In this document: in pieces, positions 1 to 8,351 of the stretch
Position numbering within the stretch: position 1 is the first letter of the stretch
Layout of the letters: every line of letters starts with the position of its first letter
Assembly: GCA_015056865.1 (NCBI GenBank)
Contig: SVFM01000001.1
Span: 124,001 to 188,000 of the forward strand
DNA: 64,000 bases
Direction of reading: 5' to 3'
DNA from: Lachnospiraceae bacterium
GTDB taxonomy: Bacteria > Bacillota > Clostridia > Lachnospirales > Lachnospiraceae
Position numbers and translations under genes: made by a program
Notes under the pieces: generated by a model
The model's input: the letters and a program-made list of their open reading frames with translations, nothing else
Told to the model about the DNA's origin: nothing
Databases searched by the model: none

Positions 1-78
1 CACACTGATTTCATATTGTTCCAAAAGCTCCTTAGACAGATCACAGGTACTGTCTGCCACAATTCTAACTTGTCCCAT
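1..78 (-). CDS. DegV family protein, 5' end only
   Basis: The first 26 codons of a gene whose body lies left of the window. The start is the ATG read at 78-76, with an AAGGA-type ribosome site 8-9 bases upstream. The N-terminus reads VRIVADSTCDLSKELLEQY, the opening beta-strand and DSTCDL motif of DegV proteins. DegV/FakB proteins bind a fatty acid, in several Firmicutes handing it to the FakA kinase. The ligand cannot be judged from this fragment. The gene is divergent from csoR. Confidence 0.8.
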   Translation of the reverse strand, partial: MGQVRIVADSTCDLSKELLEQYEISV

Positions 79-173
79 AATTGTATTCCTTACTCTCTCC
101 CTTTTTTCGCCTATGTTCAAAAATACGCATTTTTATTATAATTGTTTTCACAAAATAATGCAAGATAATAATC

Positions 174-202
174 TTGCCAGATACCCCATGGGGGTATATA
201 AT
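174..202 (+). promoter_or_regulatory. Promoter of csoR-copA
   Basis: TTGCCA (174-179), a 17-bp spacer and TATAAT (197-202). The spacer is filled by the CsoR-type palindrome, so repressor and RNA polymerase would compete for the same DNA. Confidence 0.75.
181..197. promoter_or_regulatory. CsoR-type operator
   Basis: Perfect 7-bp inverted repeat ATACCCC/GGGGTAT around a central ATG. G/C-rich tracts flanked by TA are the known shape of CsoR/RcnR-family operators. It lies between the -35 and -10 of the csoR-copA promoter. Confidence 0.8.
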
Positions 203-244
203 AAAGGTGATATGTAAATGATCTATAAAGGAGGAAAAGGCCTG

Positions 245-550
245 ATGGAGACAAAGGGGACAGCGTGCCAATGCAAGACGAAGGAACGTCCTGACAGTGA
301 ATATAAAGACCTGATCCATCGTCTGAACCGGATAGAGGGGCAGGTCCGGGGAATACGAGGCATGGTAGAAAAGAATGCCTATTGTATTGATATTCTGGTG
401 CAAGTAACAGCGGTGAGTGCTGCACTAAGTAGTTTTAACAAGGTATTGTTGGAAAATCATATCAGGACTTGTGTGGTGGAGGACGTACGGGAAGGCAAAG
501 AAGAAGCAGTGGAAGAATTGCTTACCACGCTGCAGAAACTGATGAAATAA
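245..550 (+). CDS. csoR: Copper-sensing repressor CsoR
   Basis: A 101-aa all-helical metal-responsive repressor (DUF156 family). The Cu(I) ligand set is visible as Cys47, His72 and Cys76, with the same 25/4 residue spacing as C36-H61-C65 of M. tuberculosis CsoR. The [13 protein letters not shown] stretch near residue 25 is the family signature for DNA contact. The ATG at 245 is preferred over the one at 218 because AAGGAGG (228-234) lies 10 bases before it and downstream of 218. In the family, Cu(I) binding releases the operator and de-represses the adjacent efflux ATPase. copA follows 23 bases later. An extra CxC near the N-terminus (Cys8, Cys10) has no role I can assign. Confidence 0.92.
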   Translation: METKGTACQCKTKERPDSEYKDLIHRLNRIEGQVRGIRGMVEKNAYCIDILVQVTAVSAALSSFNKVLLENHIRTCVVEDVREGKEEAVEELLTTLQKLMK

Positions 551-573
551 AAAGAAAATGTAGAGAGGTTTGT

Positions 574-3087
574 ATGACACAATATACTGTTACCGGGATG
601 AGCTGCGCAGCATGCAGCGCACGTGTAGAGAAGGCGGTGGGAAAAGTACCCGGTGTAACCGCATGCTCAGTAAGTCTGTTGACCAATTCCATGAGTGTGG
701 AGGGCAGCGCCCCTGAGCAGGATGTTATAAAAGCAGTTCAGGATGCAGGATATGGGGCATCCATAAAAGGAGAAAAGAAGTCTCCCTCCGGGGAAACCTC
801 CCAGAGCGGAGAAGACCTGTTAAAGGACAGGGAGACGCCGGTATTAAAAAAGAGATTGGTAGCATCCATAGGGTTTCTGTTGATCCTGATGTACTTGTCC
901 ATGGGACATATGATGTGGGATTGGCCCCTGCCGGCTTTTCTGGCAGAGAATCATGTTGCTTTGGGGCTGTTGCAGCTGTTGTTGACCGGGATCATCCTGG
1001 TGATCAATCAGAAGTTTTTTATCAGCGGATTTCAGAGTCTGTTACACAGAGCCCCCAATATGGATACCCTGGTTGCACTGGGGGCCGGAGCGGCTTTTGT
1101 ATACAGTACCTATGCATTGTTTGCTATGACGGATGCCCAGATGCGGGGAGATGCTGAGGGCGTGATGGCCTTTATGCATGAGCTCTATTTTGAATCGGCG
1201 GCTATGATATTGACCTTGATCACAGTGGGGAAAATGTTGGAAGCCAGATCCAAGGGAAAGACCACTGATGCGCTGAAAAGCCTGATGAAGCTTGCTCCTA
1301 AGAGTGCCACCGTGTTAAAGGACGGCAGGGAGACCAATGTGTCTGTAAGTCAGGTCCGTAGGGGAGATATTTTTGTAGTAAGGCCCGGTGAAAGTATCCC
1401 TGTGGATGGTTTGGTAATAGAGGGCTGTAGTGCGGTAAATGAGTCTGCGCTGACCGGAGAAAGTATTCCGGTGGATAAGGCAGTGGGAGATACGGTGTCG
1501 GCAGCTACAGTGAACCAGTCCGGTTTTTTAAAGTGCCAGGCATCCAGAGTGGGTGAGGATACTACCTTGTCCCAGATCATCAAAATGGTCAGTGATGCGG
1601 CGGCCACCAAGGCTCCCATTGCCAAGGTGGCAGACCGGGTCTCCGGTATCTTCGTGCCTGTGGTACTGGGGATCGCATTTCTTACGGTTTTGCTCTGGCT
1701 GCTTGCAGGAGAGAGTGTGGGTTTTGCACTGGCCAGAGGGATTTCTGTGTTGGTGATCAGTTGTCCCTGCGCCCTGGGGCTGGCCACACCTGTGGCTGTC
1801 ATGGTGGGCAGTGGTGTGGGTGCCAGAAACGGGATACTTTTTAAAACAGCGGTTTCCTTGGAAAAAGCCGGAAAGGTGGATATTGTAGCCCTGGACAAGA
1901 CCGGAACCATTACCCTGGGAGAACCCAAGGTGACAGATCTGCTGCCGGCAGCAGGGGTGACTACATCTTGTCTGTTGGAGATGGCTTATGCCCTGGAGCA
2001 AAAGAGTGAACATCCCCTGGCAAAGGCTGTGATCGGTTATGGAAAAGAAAACAATGTACAGGTAGAACCAGTGGATGAGTTTGAAGCCCTTCCAGGAAAT
2101 GGGCTGAAAGGCATCAGTCAAGAAGGGGTGCTGATCGGGGGTAGCCAGGCTTTCGTCAGTCAAAAGGTTGCCATTCCCAAGGATATGATTAAGAGCGCCG
2201 AAACCCTGGCCCAGTCCGGTAAGACGCCCCTGTTTTTTGCCAGAGAGGATAGATTTCTGGGTATCATTGCCGTGGCAGATGTGATCAAGGAGGACAGTCC
2301 ACAGGCCGTTAGGGAGCTGCAGAATATGGGGATCCGTGTGGTCATGCTGACCGGAGATAATCAGGGCACTGCACAGGCTATCGGGCAACAGGTAGGAGTG
2401 GATGAAGTGATCGCGGGGGTGTTGCCGGAGGGCAAGGAAAATGCAATCCGCTCCCTGCAAAGTCACGGAAAGGTGGCCATGGTGGGCGATGGCATCAATG
2501 ATGCGCCGGCCTTGACCAGAGCAGATCTTGGCATTGCTATAGGTGCAGGCACGGATGTTGCCATAGATGCGGCAGATGTTGTGCTGATGAAGAGCAGGCT
2601 CACAGATGTTTCTGCAACAATCCGGCTGAGCCGAGCTACTTTGAGAGGGATTCATCAGAATTTGTTCTGGGCGTTTTTTTACAACGTGATAGGCATTCCT
2701 TTGGCAGCGGGATTGTGGATCCCCGTCCTGGGTTGGAAGTTAAATCCTATGTTTGGAGCAGCTGCAATGAGCCTTTCCAGTTTCTGTGTGGTTACCAATG
2801 CGCTGCGACTGAATCTTGTAAAGATTTACGATGGTAAAAAGGATAAAAAGAAAAAAAGGGAAAAGGAGAAAAGAAAAATGGAGAGATTGATGAAGATTGA
2901 AGGAATGATGTGCGGACACTGCTCTGCCAGAGTAAAAAAATGTCTGGAAGCATTGCCGGAAGTAACGGAGGCTGTTGTCAGCCATGAGACAAATTCAGCT
3001 GTGGTAAAATTGAATGCTGAGCTTGCAAATGAGGTACTGAAAAAGACCGTGGAAGACCAAGGCTACACTGTGATTTCCATAGAATAA
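574..3087 (+). CDS. copA: Copper-exporting P1B-type ATPase with N- and C-terminal HMA domains
   Basis: An 837-aa membrane pump expected to export Cu(I) using ATP. In order: N-terminal heavy-metal domain with GMSCAAC (residues 8-14), membrane helices from about residue 90, TGES actuator loop, the CPC metal site (about 397-399), phosphorylated DKTGT Asp (about 441), SEHPLA His-Pro motif, and [10 protein letters not shown] hinge (about 638). Unusually, a second HMA domain ([11 protein letters not shown], Cys about 780 and 783) follows the last helices through a Lys/Glu-rich linker. The ATG at 574 is chosen because the earlier in-frame ATG at 469 lies inside csoR and would add 35 unrelated residues. 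Co-transcribed with csoR, so copper-inducible. A separate start may lie inside this gene at 2878. Confidence 0.93.
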   Translation: MTQYTVTGMSCAACSARVEKAVGKVPGVTACSVSLLTNSMSVEGSAPEQDVIKAVQDAGYGASIKGEKKSPSGETSQSGEDLLKDRETPVLKKRLVASIGFLLILMYLSMGHMMWDWPLPAFLAENHVALGLLQLLLTGIILVINQKFFISGFQSLLHRAPNMDTLVALGAGAAFVYSTYALFAMTDAQMRGDAEGVMAFMHELYFESAAMILTLITVGKMLEARSKGKTTDALKSLMKLAPKSATVLKDGRETNVSVSQVRRGDIFVVRPGESIPVDGLVIEGCSAVNESALTGESIPVDKAVGDTVSAATVNQSGFLKCQASRVGEDTTLSQIIKMVSDAAATKAPIAKVADRVSGIFVPVVLGIAFLTVLLWLLAGESVGFALARGISVLVISCPCALGLATPVAVMVGSGVGARNGILFKTAVSLEKAGKVDIVALDKTGTITLGEPKVTDLLPAAGVTTSCLLEMAYALEQKSEHPLAKAVIGYGKENNVQVEPVDEFEALPGNGLKGISQEGVLIGGSQAFVSQKVAIPKDMIKSAETLAQSGKTPLFFAREDRFLGIIAVADVIKEDSPQAVRELQNMGIRVVMLTGDNQGTAQAIGQQVGVDEVIAGVLPEGKENAIRSLQSHGKVAMVGDGINDAPALTRADLGIAIGAGTDVAIDAADVVLMKSRLTDVSATIRLSRATLRGIHQNLFWAFFYNVIGIPLAAGLWIPVLGWKLNPMFGAAAMSLSSFCVVTNALRLNLVKIYDGKKDKKKKREKEKRKMERLMKIEGMMCGHCSARVKKCLEALPEVTEAVVSHETNSAVVKLNAELANEVLKKTVEDQGYTVISIE
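2878..3087 (+). other. Possible internal translation start making a free CopZ-like chaperone
   Basis: Within the copA linker, AAGGAG (2863-2868) lies 9 bases before an in-frame ATG (2878). Initiation there would yield a 69-aa soluble HMA protein, [15 protein letters not shown] onward, the usual size and fold of the CopZ copper chaperone. No separate copZ is seen here. The purine-rich linker (Lys and Glu codons) could create this site by chance, so independent expression is inference. Confidence 0.45.
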
Positions 3088-3102
3088 GGCATGGGAACAG
3101 AA

Positions 3103-3213
3103 CTAATCTTCAATATCCTCACTGGCGGCCACAGCGGCTACAACAGCGGAAACAGCTGCCACAACAACAGCAACGATAATAATAAGGAGCAAACCACCTG
3201 CTAAAATAAACAT
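3103..3213 (-). CDS. Small single-pass membrane peptide (36 aa)
   Basis: Unrecognised small protein starting MFILAGGLLLIIIVAVVVAA, a hydrophobic Val/Ile/Ala helix of about 28 residues, ending in the acidic tail ASEDIED. GGGAGG (3220-3225) lies 6 bases before the ATG at 3213. A separate promoter (TTGTAA-17-TATAAT) precedes it, and a terminator separates it from the ATPase gene upstream on the same strand. Own promoter, ribosome site and clear helix-plus-tail design make it very likely real. It lies between two P-type ATPase genes; a regulatory partnership, as with small peptides that modulate other pumps, is only a guess. Confidence 0.72.
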   Translation of the reverse strand: MFILAGGLLLIIIVAVVVAAVSAVVAAVAASEDIED

Positions 3214-3246
3214 GCATAACCTCCCATGAAAGTTTTATATGATCAG

Positions 3247-3275
3247 ATTATAACCATTTTGGGGGAAAATTACAA
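3247..3275 (-). promoter_or_regulatory. Promoter of the 36-aa membrane peptide gene
   Basis: On the minus strand TTGTAA (3275-3270), 17-bp spacer, TATAAT (3252-3247), about 34 bases before the start codon. Confidence 0.65.
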
Positions 3276-3284
3276 TGGTTATTG

Positions 3285-3325
3285 AAAAAAATGCCGGGCA
3301 GTAACGCCCGGCACAATTGTTTTTT
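3285..3325. terminator. Bidirectional terminator
   Basis: Stem GCCGGGC (3293-3299) / GCCCGGC (3306-3312) with a 6-base loop. On the minus strand it is followed by seven T (3291-3285), just after the cation ATPase; on the plus strand a six-T run follows at about 3319-3325. Confidence 0.85.
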
Positions 3326-3338
3326 ACAAATTTATGGC

Positions 3339-5954
3339 TTAGTGTCTGTGTCTGATCAGTCCAAACAGCTTGGCAATCTCAATCACTACCAGAGGGGTGA
3401 AGATCAGTCCAAGGCCTAAAAGGTACAGCTCCCAAGGCAGAATGATCAGTCCGAAGATTGAGCCGAGAGGAGTGAACAGTACCAGAGCCACCAGCAGGGT
3501 GGAGGCCAGTGCGGCCAGGTTCAGGTTGCGGTTGCTAAAGGGTCCGATCTTGAACAGGGAGTGGTCGGAGCGCATGTTAAATGCCTGTACGATCTGGCAC
3601 AGGGCAAGTACCATGAATGCCAAAGTCTGTCCACCTTCTACCACGCCGGTCACATTTTCAGCCACCTTAAAGCCGATCAGGGTAAGGAGGGCAAACATGC
3701 ATCCCTGCAGTACCACCTGAATACCCAGACCGTGTGCGAAGATGCCTTCGTTCTTGGGCTTGGGTCTCTTGTTCATGACGTCGGATTCCACAGCCTCCAT
3801 ACCAAGAGCAATGGCGGGCAGAGAGTCTGTTACCAGATTGATCCACAAAAGCTGCATGGACAGCAGAGGGGTCTTGTGCCAGAGCAGCATAGCTGCAAAT
3901 ACAGTGATCACTTCACCGATGTTGGTACCCAAAAGGAAACCTACCACCTTGCGGATATTGGCGTAGATACCACGGCCTTCGCGGACAGCATCTACGATGG
4001 TTGCAAAGTTGTCATCGGTCAGGGTCATGTCGGCAGCACCCTTTGCCACATCTGTACCGGTAATACCCATGGCACAGCCGATGTCCGCAGCTTTCAGGGC
4101 GGGCGCATCGTTGACACCGTCACCGGTCATGGAAACGATCTGATCCTTGCGCTGCCATGCCTTGACGATACGGATCTTGTTTTCCGGTGATACGCGGGCG
4201 TAAACAGAGATGTTTTCCACCTGCTCATCCAGTTCGCTGTCAGTCATGGCGTCAAGCTGTGCACCGGTAATGGCATTGTCGCCTTCCTCCAGGATACCCA
4301 GCTCCTTAGCAATAGCGGAAGCGGTAACCACGTGGTCACCGGTGATCATAACAGGCTTGATGCCGGCCTGACGGCAGACAGCAACAGCAGCCTTGGCCTC
4401 GGGACGGGGAGGATCGATCATGCCAACCAGACCCAGGAAGGTGAGGCCGCATTCCAGCTCCTCGGAAGTAGGATTCTCCGGAACGGTATCAATTTCTTTA
4501 TAGGCTACAGCCAGTACACGCAGTGCATCTTTACTCATTTCTTCTGTGATGCGTTTGGCGGTTTCCAGATCACCGGCCACACATTTGGATGCCATCACAT
4601 CGAAAGCACCCTTGACGATGGCAATTTTTTTGCCGTTCATCAGGTTTACGGTGGTCATGAGCTTACGGTCCGAGTCAAAAGGAATCTCAGCCAGACGGGG
4701 ATATTCCTTATTCAGGTTGTCCTTGGGCATTCCGTTTTTATGTGCGGCAAGCACGATGGAGGTCTCGGTGGGATCTCCGATATGCTGTTCTTCCATTCCG
4801 TTAAATACTACAGAGCCGTCGCAGCAAAGCGCGCCATATTTCAAGAGTTCTTTGATGCCTGCAGAGTTGTTGTTGCAGATATCTTCTACATTTGCACTGC
4901 CGTCCAGATAAGCTTTCACCAGAGTCATACGGTTCTGGGTCAGGGTACCGGTCTTATCGGAGCAGATAACAGAAGCACCGCCCAGAGTTTCAACAGCGGG
5001 CAGGCGACGGATCAGAGCATTCTTTTTTACCATGCGCTGTACGCCGATGGAAAGAACGATGGTAACGATGGCCGGAAGTCCCTCAGGGATAGCAGATACT
5101 GCCAGGGAAACTGCGGTCATAAAAATATGAAGAGGCTCCAGATCATTTGCAAGACCTACTACGAAAATGATAGCGCAGGCTGCAAGTGCCATAATGCCCA
5201 AATATTTGCCTAATTGTGCCAGTTTGGCCTGCAGGGGAGTCTGACCTTCCTCTTCCCCTTCCAGCAGGTTGGCAATCTTACCCATTTCGGTGTCCATGGC
5301 TGTGGCAGTTACCACAGCAGTAGCGGTTCCGTAGGTTACGCTGCATCCGGAAAATACCATGTTGGTACGATCTCCCAGAGGTGCTTTTTCCTCCACCTGT
5401 GCCAGAGCATCTTTTTCAGAGGGAACAGATTCACCGGTCAGTGCAGATTCTTCACTTTTCAGGCTGGCACTCTGCAGAAGTCTGGCATCGGCAGGAATGA
5501 AATCGCCGGCTTCCAGACGGATGATATCGCCGGGTACCAGTTCGGACGCTTCGATGACCTTTTCTTCTCCGTCACGAATGACTCTTGCATGAGGGGCGGA
5601 CATGTTTTTCAGAGCGTCAAGGGCCTTTTCGGCTTTACTCTCCTGCATGACGCCCATGACAGCATTGAGCACTACGATGAGCAGGATCAGCAGGGGCTCA
5701 AAAAATTCCTTGGGGTTGCGTTCAACGCATGCTACTACGAAAGAGATTGCGGCAGCAACCAGAAGGATCAGGATCATGGCATCCTTAAACTGATCAAGAA
5801 AACGCTGCAGATTGGTCTTTTTCTTTTTCTCACGCAGTTTGTTGGGGCCATATTTGTTTAGTAGTTCCGAAGCCTGAGAACTGCTTAGTCCCTTTGCCAT
5901 GTTGGTGGAAAGGCTTGCCAAAAGTTCTTCTTGGGGTAGAGTGTGTGGTGACAA
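3339..5954 (-). CDS. P2A-type cation-transporting ATPase (Ca2+/Mn2+)
   Basis: About 871 aa, the usual length of SERCA/PMCA-like bacterial pumps. Visible motifs: N-terminal cation-ATPase domain, TGES actuator loop, M4 PEGLP cation site, ICSDKTGTLTQN with the phosphorylated Asp near residue 335, MITGD, TGDGVNDAPAL hinge, and M6 NLVTDSLPA. The TTG at 5954 is preferred: AAGGAGG (5969-5963) lies 8 bases before it, whereas the ATG at 5972 overlaps that site and has none of its own. The family moves Ca2+ out of the cytoplasm and some members export Mn2+. The riboswitch ahead of this gene is of the Mn2+-sensing class, which favours Mn2+ export as a physiological role. Transcribed alone. Confidence 0.88.
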   Translation of the reverse strand: MSPHTLPQEELLASLSTNMAKGLSSSQASELLNKYGPNKLREKKKKTNLQRFLDQFKDAMILILLVAAAISFVVACVERNPKEFFEPLLILLIVVLNAVMGVMQESKAEKALDALKNMSAPHARVIRDGEEKVIEASELVPGDIIRLEAGDFIPADARLLQSASLKSEESALTGESVPSEKDALAQVEEKAPLGDRTNMVFSGCSVTYGTATAVVTATAMDTEMGKIANLLEGEEEGQTPLQAKLAQLGKYLGIMALAACAIIFVVGLANDLEPLHIFMTAVSLAVSAIPEGLPAIVTIVLSIGVQRMVKKNALIRRLPAVETLGGASVICSDKTGTLTQNRMTLVKAYLDGSANVEDICNNNSAGIKELLKYGALCCDGSVVFNGMEEQHIGDPTETSIVLAAHKNGMPKDNLNKEYPRLAEIPFDSDRKLMTTVNLMNGKKIAIVKGAFDVMASKCVAGDLETAKRITEEMSKDALRVLAVAYKEIDTVPENPTSEELECGLTFLGLVGMIDPPRPEAKAAVAVCRQAGIKPVMITGDHVVTASAIAKELGILEEGDNAITGAQLDAMTDSELDEQVENISVYARVSPENKIRIVKAWQRKDQIVSMTGDGVNDAPALKAADIGCAMGITGTDVAKGAADMTLTDDNFATIVDAVREGRGIYANIRKVVGFLLGTNIGEVITVFAAMLLWHKTPLLSMQLLWINLVTDSLPAIALGMEAVESDVMNKRPKPKNEGIFAHGLGIQVVLQGCMFALLTLIGFKVAENVTGVVEGGQTLAFMVLALCQIVQAFNMRSDHSLFKIGPFSNRNLNLAALASTLLVALVLFTPLGSIFGLIILPWELYLLGLGLIFTPLVVIEIAKLFGLIRHRH

Positions 5955-6049
5955 CGTTTGTTCCTCCTTCATCAAATTATCCTAGATAATATTATAACAA
6001 ATAGTTGAAATAGTAGCAGCCTTTCTTGTGCTTTTTTATTTTAATAAAG

Positions 6050-6084
6050 AAAAAACGACACCTACCTGCACGCTGCAGATAAGT
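6050..6084 (-). terminator. Riboswitch-controlled terminator
   Basis: On the minus strand an 11-bp stem (6084-6074 pairing with 6070-6060, loop GCG) followed by GTCG and six T (6055-6050). Its 5' arm contains CTTATCTGC, which also forms the 3' strand of the aptamer's closing helix, so the two folds exclude each other. Confidence 0.75.
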
Positions 6085-6165
6085 CTCGTCAATTAAGATG
6101 ACACCAGGAAAGGGTCCAGGATGTTGGTGTCACCGCATGGAAATGCCGACTACTCCCCTATTTGC
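6075..6165 (-). promoter_or_regulatory. yybP-ykoY (Mn2+) riboswitch aptamer
   Basis: Read on the minus strand, the leader contains the family's GGGGAGTAG core just after the 5' strand of P1, a short GCAT/ATGC hairpin, an 8-bp hairpin TGACACCA/TGGTGTCA, and then ACGAGACTTATC, resembling the conserved 3' core. P1 is GCAAATAGG (6165-6157) with CTTATCTGC (6083-6075), one mismatch. The P1 3' strand is shared with a terminator, the expected layout of an ON switch: metal binding holds P1 and allows read-through into the ATPase gene. This riboswitch class responds to Mn2+ and often precedes P-type ATPases. Identified by eye. Confidence 0.75.
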
Positions 6166-6169
6166 AAAC

Positions 6170-6198
6170 AGTATAGCAGAAAAAACTGTGGATTTCAA
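6170..6198 (-). promoter_or_regulatory. Promoter of riboswitch and cation ATPase
   Basis: Minus strand TTGAAA (6198-6193), 17-bp spacer, TATACT (6175-6170). The expected start at about 6163 falls at the 5' edge of the aptamer. Confidence 0.75.
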
Positions 6199-6252
6199 CC
6201 ATAATTTGGATTTTAATGCATAAAATGTAGTGATAACTCCCGGAGGTGGAGT

Positions 6253-7092
6253 ATGAGAGAAAAAGTAAATGAATTCCTGGATAGCCTGATCGCTGCACAC
6301 CAGATTGAAGAAAAAAAGATTCCCGGATTTGACCTGTCAAGAGTAGTCAAGCCGGGAATTTTTTTGTTGGCACTGTTGGTCCTTCTTTCCGGCGTGGTAA
6401 GGTTGTTTCCCGAAGCAATAGGTGTAGGCGCTGCCCCAGGAGAGCGGAAACTGCCAATATACTGTGTAGAGACGGATGAGCCCAAGATATCCCTTTCTTT
6501 TGATGCGGCATGGGGCAATGAGGATACGGCTCAGATTCTGGAAATCCTCCAGAAACATGATGTAAAAGTAACCTTTTTTATGACCGGTGGCTGGGTGGAG
6601 AATTATCCTGAGGATGTAAAGGCAATTTTGGCAGCCGGGCATGATTTGGGCAATCACAGCGAAAATCACAAAAACATGAGCCAGATATCCAACGCAGACA
6701 AAAAGGAGGAACTGATGGAGGTACATAATAAGGTAAAGGAACTGACGGACTATGAAATGTTTCTGTTCCGGCCCCCTTACGGAGACTATGACAATGCTGT
6801 TGTGGAGGTGGCTCAGGATTGTGGGTATTATACCATACAGTGGGACGTGGACAGTCTGGACTGGAAGGACTATGGCGTGGATTCTATCATCAAAACAGTG
6901 ACAGAGCACAAGCATCTGGGAAACGGTTCTATTATCCTGTGCCACAATGGTGCCAAGTATACTGCACAGGCTTTGGATGTCATGATCACTACACTGAAGG
7001 AGAAGGGGTACTCCTTTGTACCCATATCGGAATTGATCTATAAAGAGAAGTACCATATGAATCATGAAGGACGGCAGATTGCGGATCAGTAA
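6253..7092 (+). CDS. Membrane-anchored NodB polysaccharide deacetylase (PdaB-like)
   Basis: 279 aa. Cytoplasmic N-terminus, one membrane helix (about residues 33-55), then an external NodB domain. SFDAAWGNEDT replaces the TFDDGP motif, as in sporulation-type PdaB proteins; GHDLGNHSENH supplies the metal-binding histidines, RPPYGDYD and LCHNG complete the site. The family removes acetyl groups from N-acetylated cell-wall sugars; PdaB is needed for stable Bacillus spores. GGAGGTGG lies 5 bases before the ATG. A terminator follows, so it is probably a single-gene transcript. The exact substrate is not visible. Confidence 0.85.
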   Translation: MREKVNEFLDSLIAAHQIEEKKIPGFDLSRVVKPGIFLLALLVLLSGVVRLFPEAIGVGAAPGERKLPIYCVETDEPKISLSFDAAWGNEDTAQILEILQKHDVKVTFFMTGGWVENYPEDVKAILAAGHDLGNHSENHKNMSQISNADKKEELMEVHNKVKELTDYEMFLFRPPYGDYDNAVVEVAQDCGYYTIQWDVDSLDWKDYGVDSIIKTVTEHKHLGNGSIILCHNGAKYTAQALDVMITTLKEKGYSFVPISELIYKEKYHMNHEGRQIADQ

Positions 7093-7109
7093 AGTGGTCG
7101 GATGTTTTA

Positions 7110-7139
7110 GAGGGTGGTCCTTTGGGGCGCCCTCTTTTT
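7110..7139 (+). terminator. Terminator after the PdaB-like gene
   Basis: Stem GAGGGTG (7110-7116) / CGCCCTC (7128-7134) followed by TTTTT. Confidence 0.75.
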
Positions 7140-7177
7140 CGTGGAGCAGATGGACATGTTTATTACGTGCAGAAACA

Positions 7178-7206
7178 TTGAATTCGCAGGGCTATTATGC
7201 TAAAAT
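7178..7206 (+). promoter_or_regulatory. Promoter of azlCD
   Basis: TTGAAT (7178-7183), 17-bp spacer, TAAAAT (7201-7206), about 50 bases before azlC. Confidence 0.6.
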
Positions 7207-7257
7207 ACAATAAGTTATTTGAGAAAAAGTTTGCTGAAAAACAGGTGGGATATTTGA

Positions 7258-7944
7258 ATGATGAAAAAGATAATCAACCAGGCTTTTATAGCCACGATCC
7301 CGGTACTTACGGGATACCTGGTCCTGGGTTTTGGATTTGGGATCGTTTTGAAATCAAATGGCTACAGCACGTTGCTGGCTTTTATTATGAGTCTTACCAT
7401 ATATGCAGGATCCATGCAGTATGTAGCGGTGGGACTTCTCACCGGCGGAGCGTCCTTGCTCACTACGGCTCTTACTACCGTCATGGTAAATGCCAGACAT
7501 TTGTTTTATGGAATTTCCATGTTGGACAAGTATAAAGATGTGGGAAAAAGAAAGGCATACCTGATCTTTGCGCTGACGGATGAAACCTATTCCCTGGTGT
7601 GCAGTGACAATCCCAAAGTACCTTCGGAACAAAGAAAAGATTATTATTTTTGGGTATCCCTGTTCAATCATATGTACTGGGTGCTGGGGACTGTGCTGGG
7701 GGCTGTTGTTGGGGCGTTGGTCCGGTTTAATACCCAAGGAATTGATTTTGCATTGACTGCACTTTTCGTGACGGTTTTTATTGAACAGTGGCTTGGCACC
7801 AGGAAGCATACTCCGGCTCTTATCGGCGTGGGTGTATCGGTGATCTGTCTGCTGCTATTTGGAAGGGACAAGTTTTTGATCCCCGCCATGTTGGTAATTT
7901 CACTTTTGCTTTGCCTGTATAAGGAGGAAGGAAAAAATGGGTGA
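7258..7944 (+). CDS. azlC: Branched-chain amino acid exporter, large subunit AzlC
   Basis: 228-aa polytopic membrane protein. The N-terminal TIPVLTGYLVLGFGFG and the VNARHLFYGISM motif near residue 80 are typical of AzlC. With AzlD it forms an exporter for branched-chain amino acids and analogues. ATG ATG at 7258/7261 follows a weak GGTGGGA site; either may start. The end overlaps azlD by 8 bases, implying translational coupling. An uptake system for the same amino acid class (liv genes) lies 17 kb away. Confidence 0.88.
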   Translation: MMKKIINQAFIATIPVLTGYLVLGFGFGIVLKSNGYSTLLAFIMSLTIYAGSMQYVAVGLLTGGASLLTTALTTVMVNARHLFYGISMLDKYKDVGKRKAYLIFALTDETYSLVCSDNPKVPSEQRKDYYFWVSLFNHMYWVLGTVLGAVVGALVRFNTQGIDFALTALFVTVFIEQWLGTRKHTPALIGVGVSVICLLLFGRDKFLIPAMLVISLLLCLYKEEGKNG

Positions 7945-8263
7945 TCTTTATATATGGTACGCAGTGGCATTGATCGCGCTGGTTACTGCACTATTACGTT
8001 TTTTGCCCTTTGCAATATTTCGGGGTAGTCATAAGACCCCAAAGTTGATAGAGAAATTAAGTAAGGTACTTCCGTATGCTATTATGGGCATGTTGGTGGT
8101 TTATTGCCTGAAGGATGTGGATGTTACCAGGGTGTCCGGTTTTTTGCCGGCCCTGATCAGCTGCCTGGTGGTGGCCGGACTTCATATTTGGAAGAGAAAT
8201 ACGCTGATCAGTATCATCTGCGGCACAGTTTTCTATATGTTGCTGGTGCAGTTGGTGTTCTAA
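7937..8263 (+). CDS. azlD: Branched-chain amino acid exporter, small subunit AzlD
   Basis: 108 aa with about four hydrophobic helices. The motifs ALLRFLPFAIF and LSKVLPYAIMGMLVVYCL are characteristic of AzlD. The ATG at 7937 lies inside the end of azlC behind AAGGAGGAAGG. Obligate partner of AzlC in the family. Confidence 0.87.
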   Translation: MGDLYIWYAVALIALVTALLRFLPFAIFRGSHKTPKLIEKLSKVLPYAIMGMLVVYCLKDVDVTRVSGFLPALISCLVVAGLHIWKRNTLISIICGTVFYMLLVQLVF

Positions 8264-8351
8264 CATTTTTCTTTTGAATGATCGGATAGTATGGAGATAA
8301 ATTGCATAGCTTAATCGTGAATTTTAGATAAGGTGATAGGAGAATGGCAAA

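Noticed and set aside
1528..2655. A 375-codon antisense frame opposite copA
   Set aside because: No start signal and no recognisable motif; copA motifs are complete on the other strand.
3088..3338. CsoR or Fur-type site between copA and the cation ATPase
   Set aside because: Only a promoter, small gene and terminator could be supported there.
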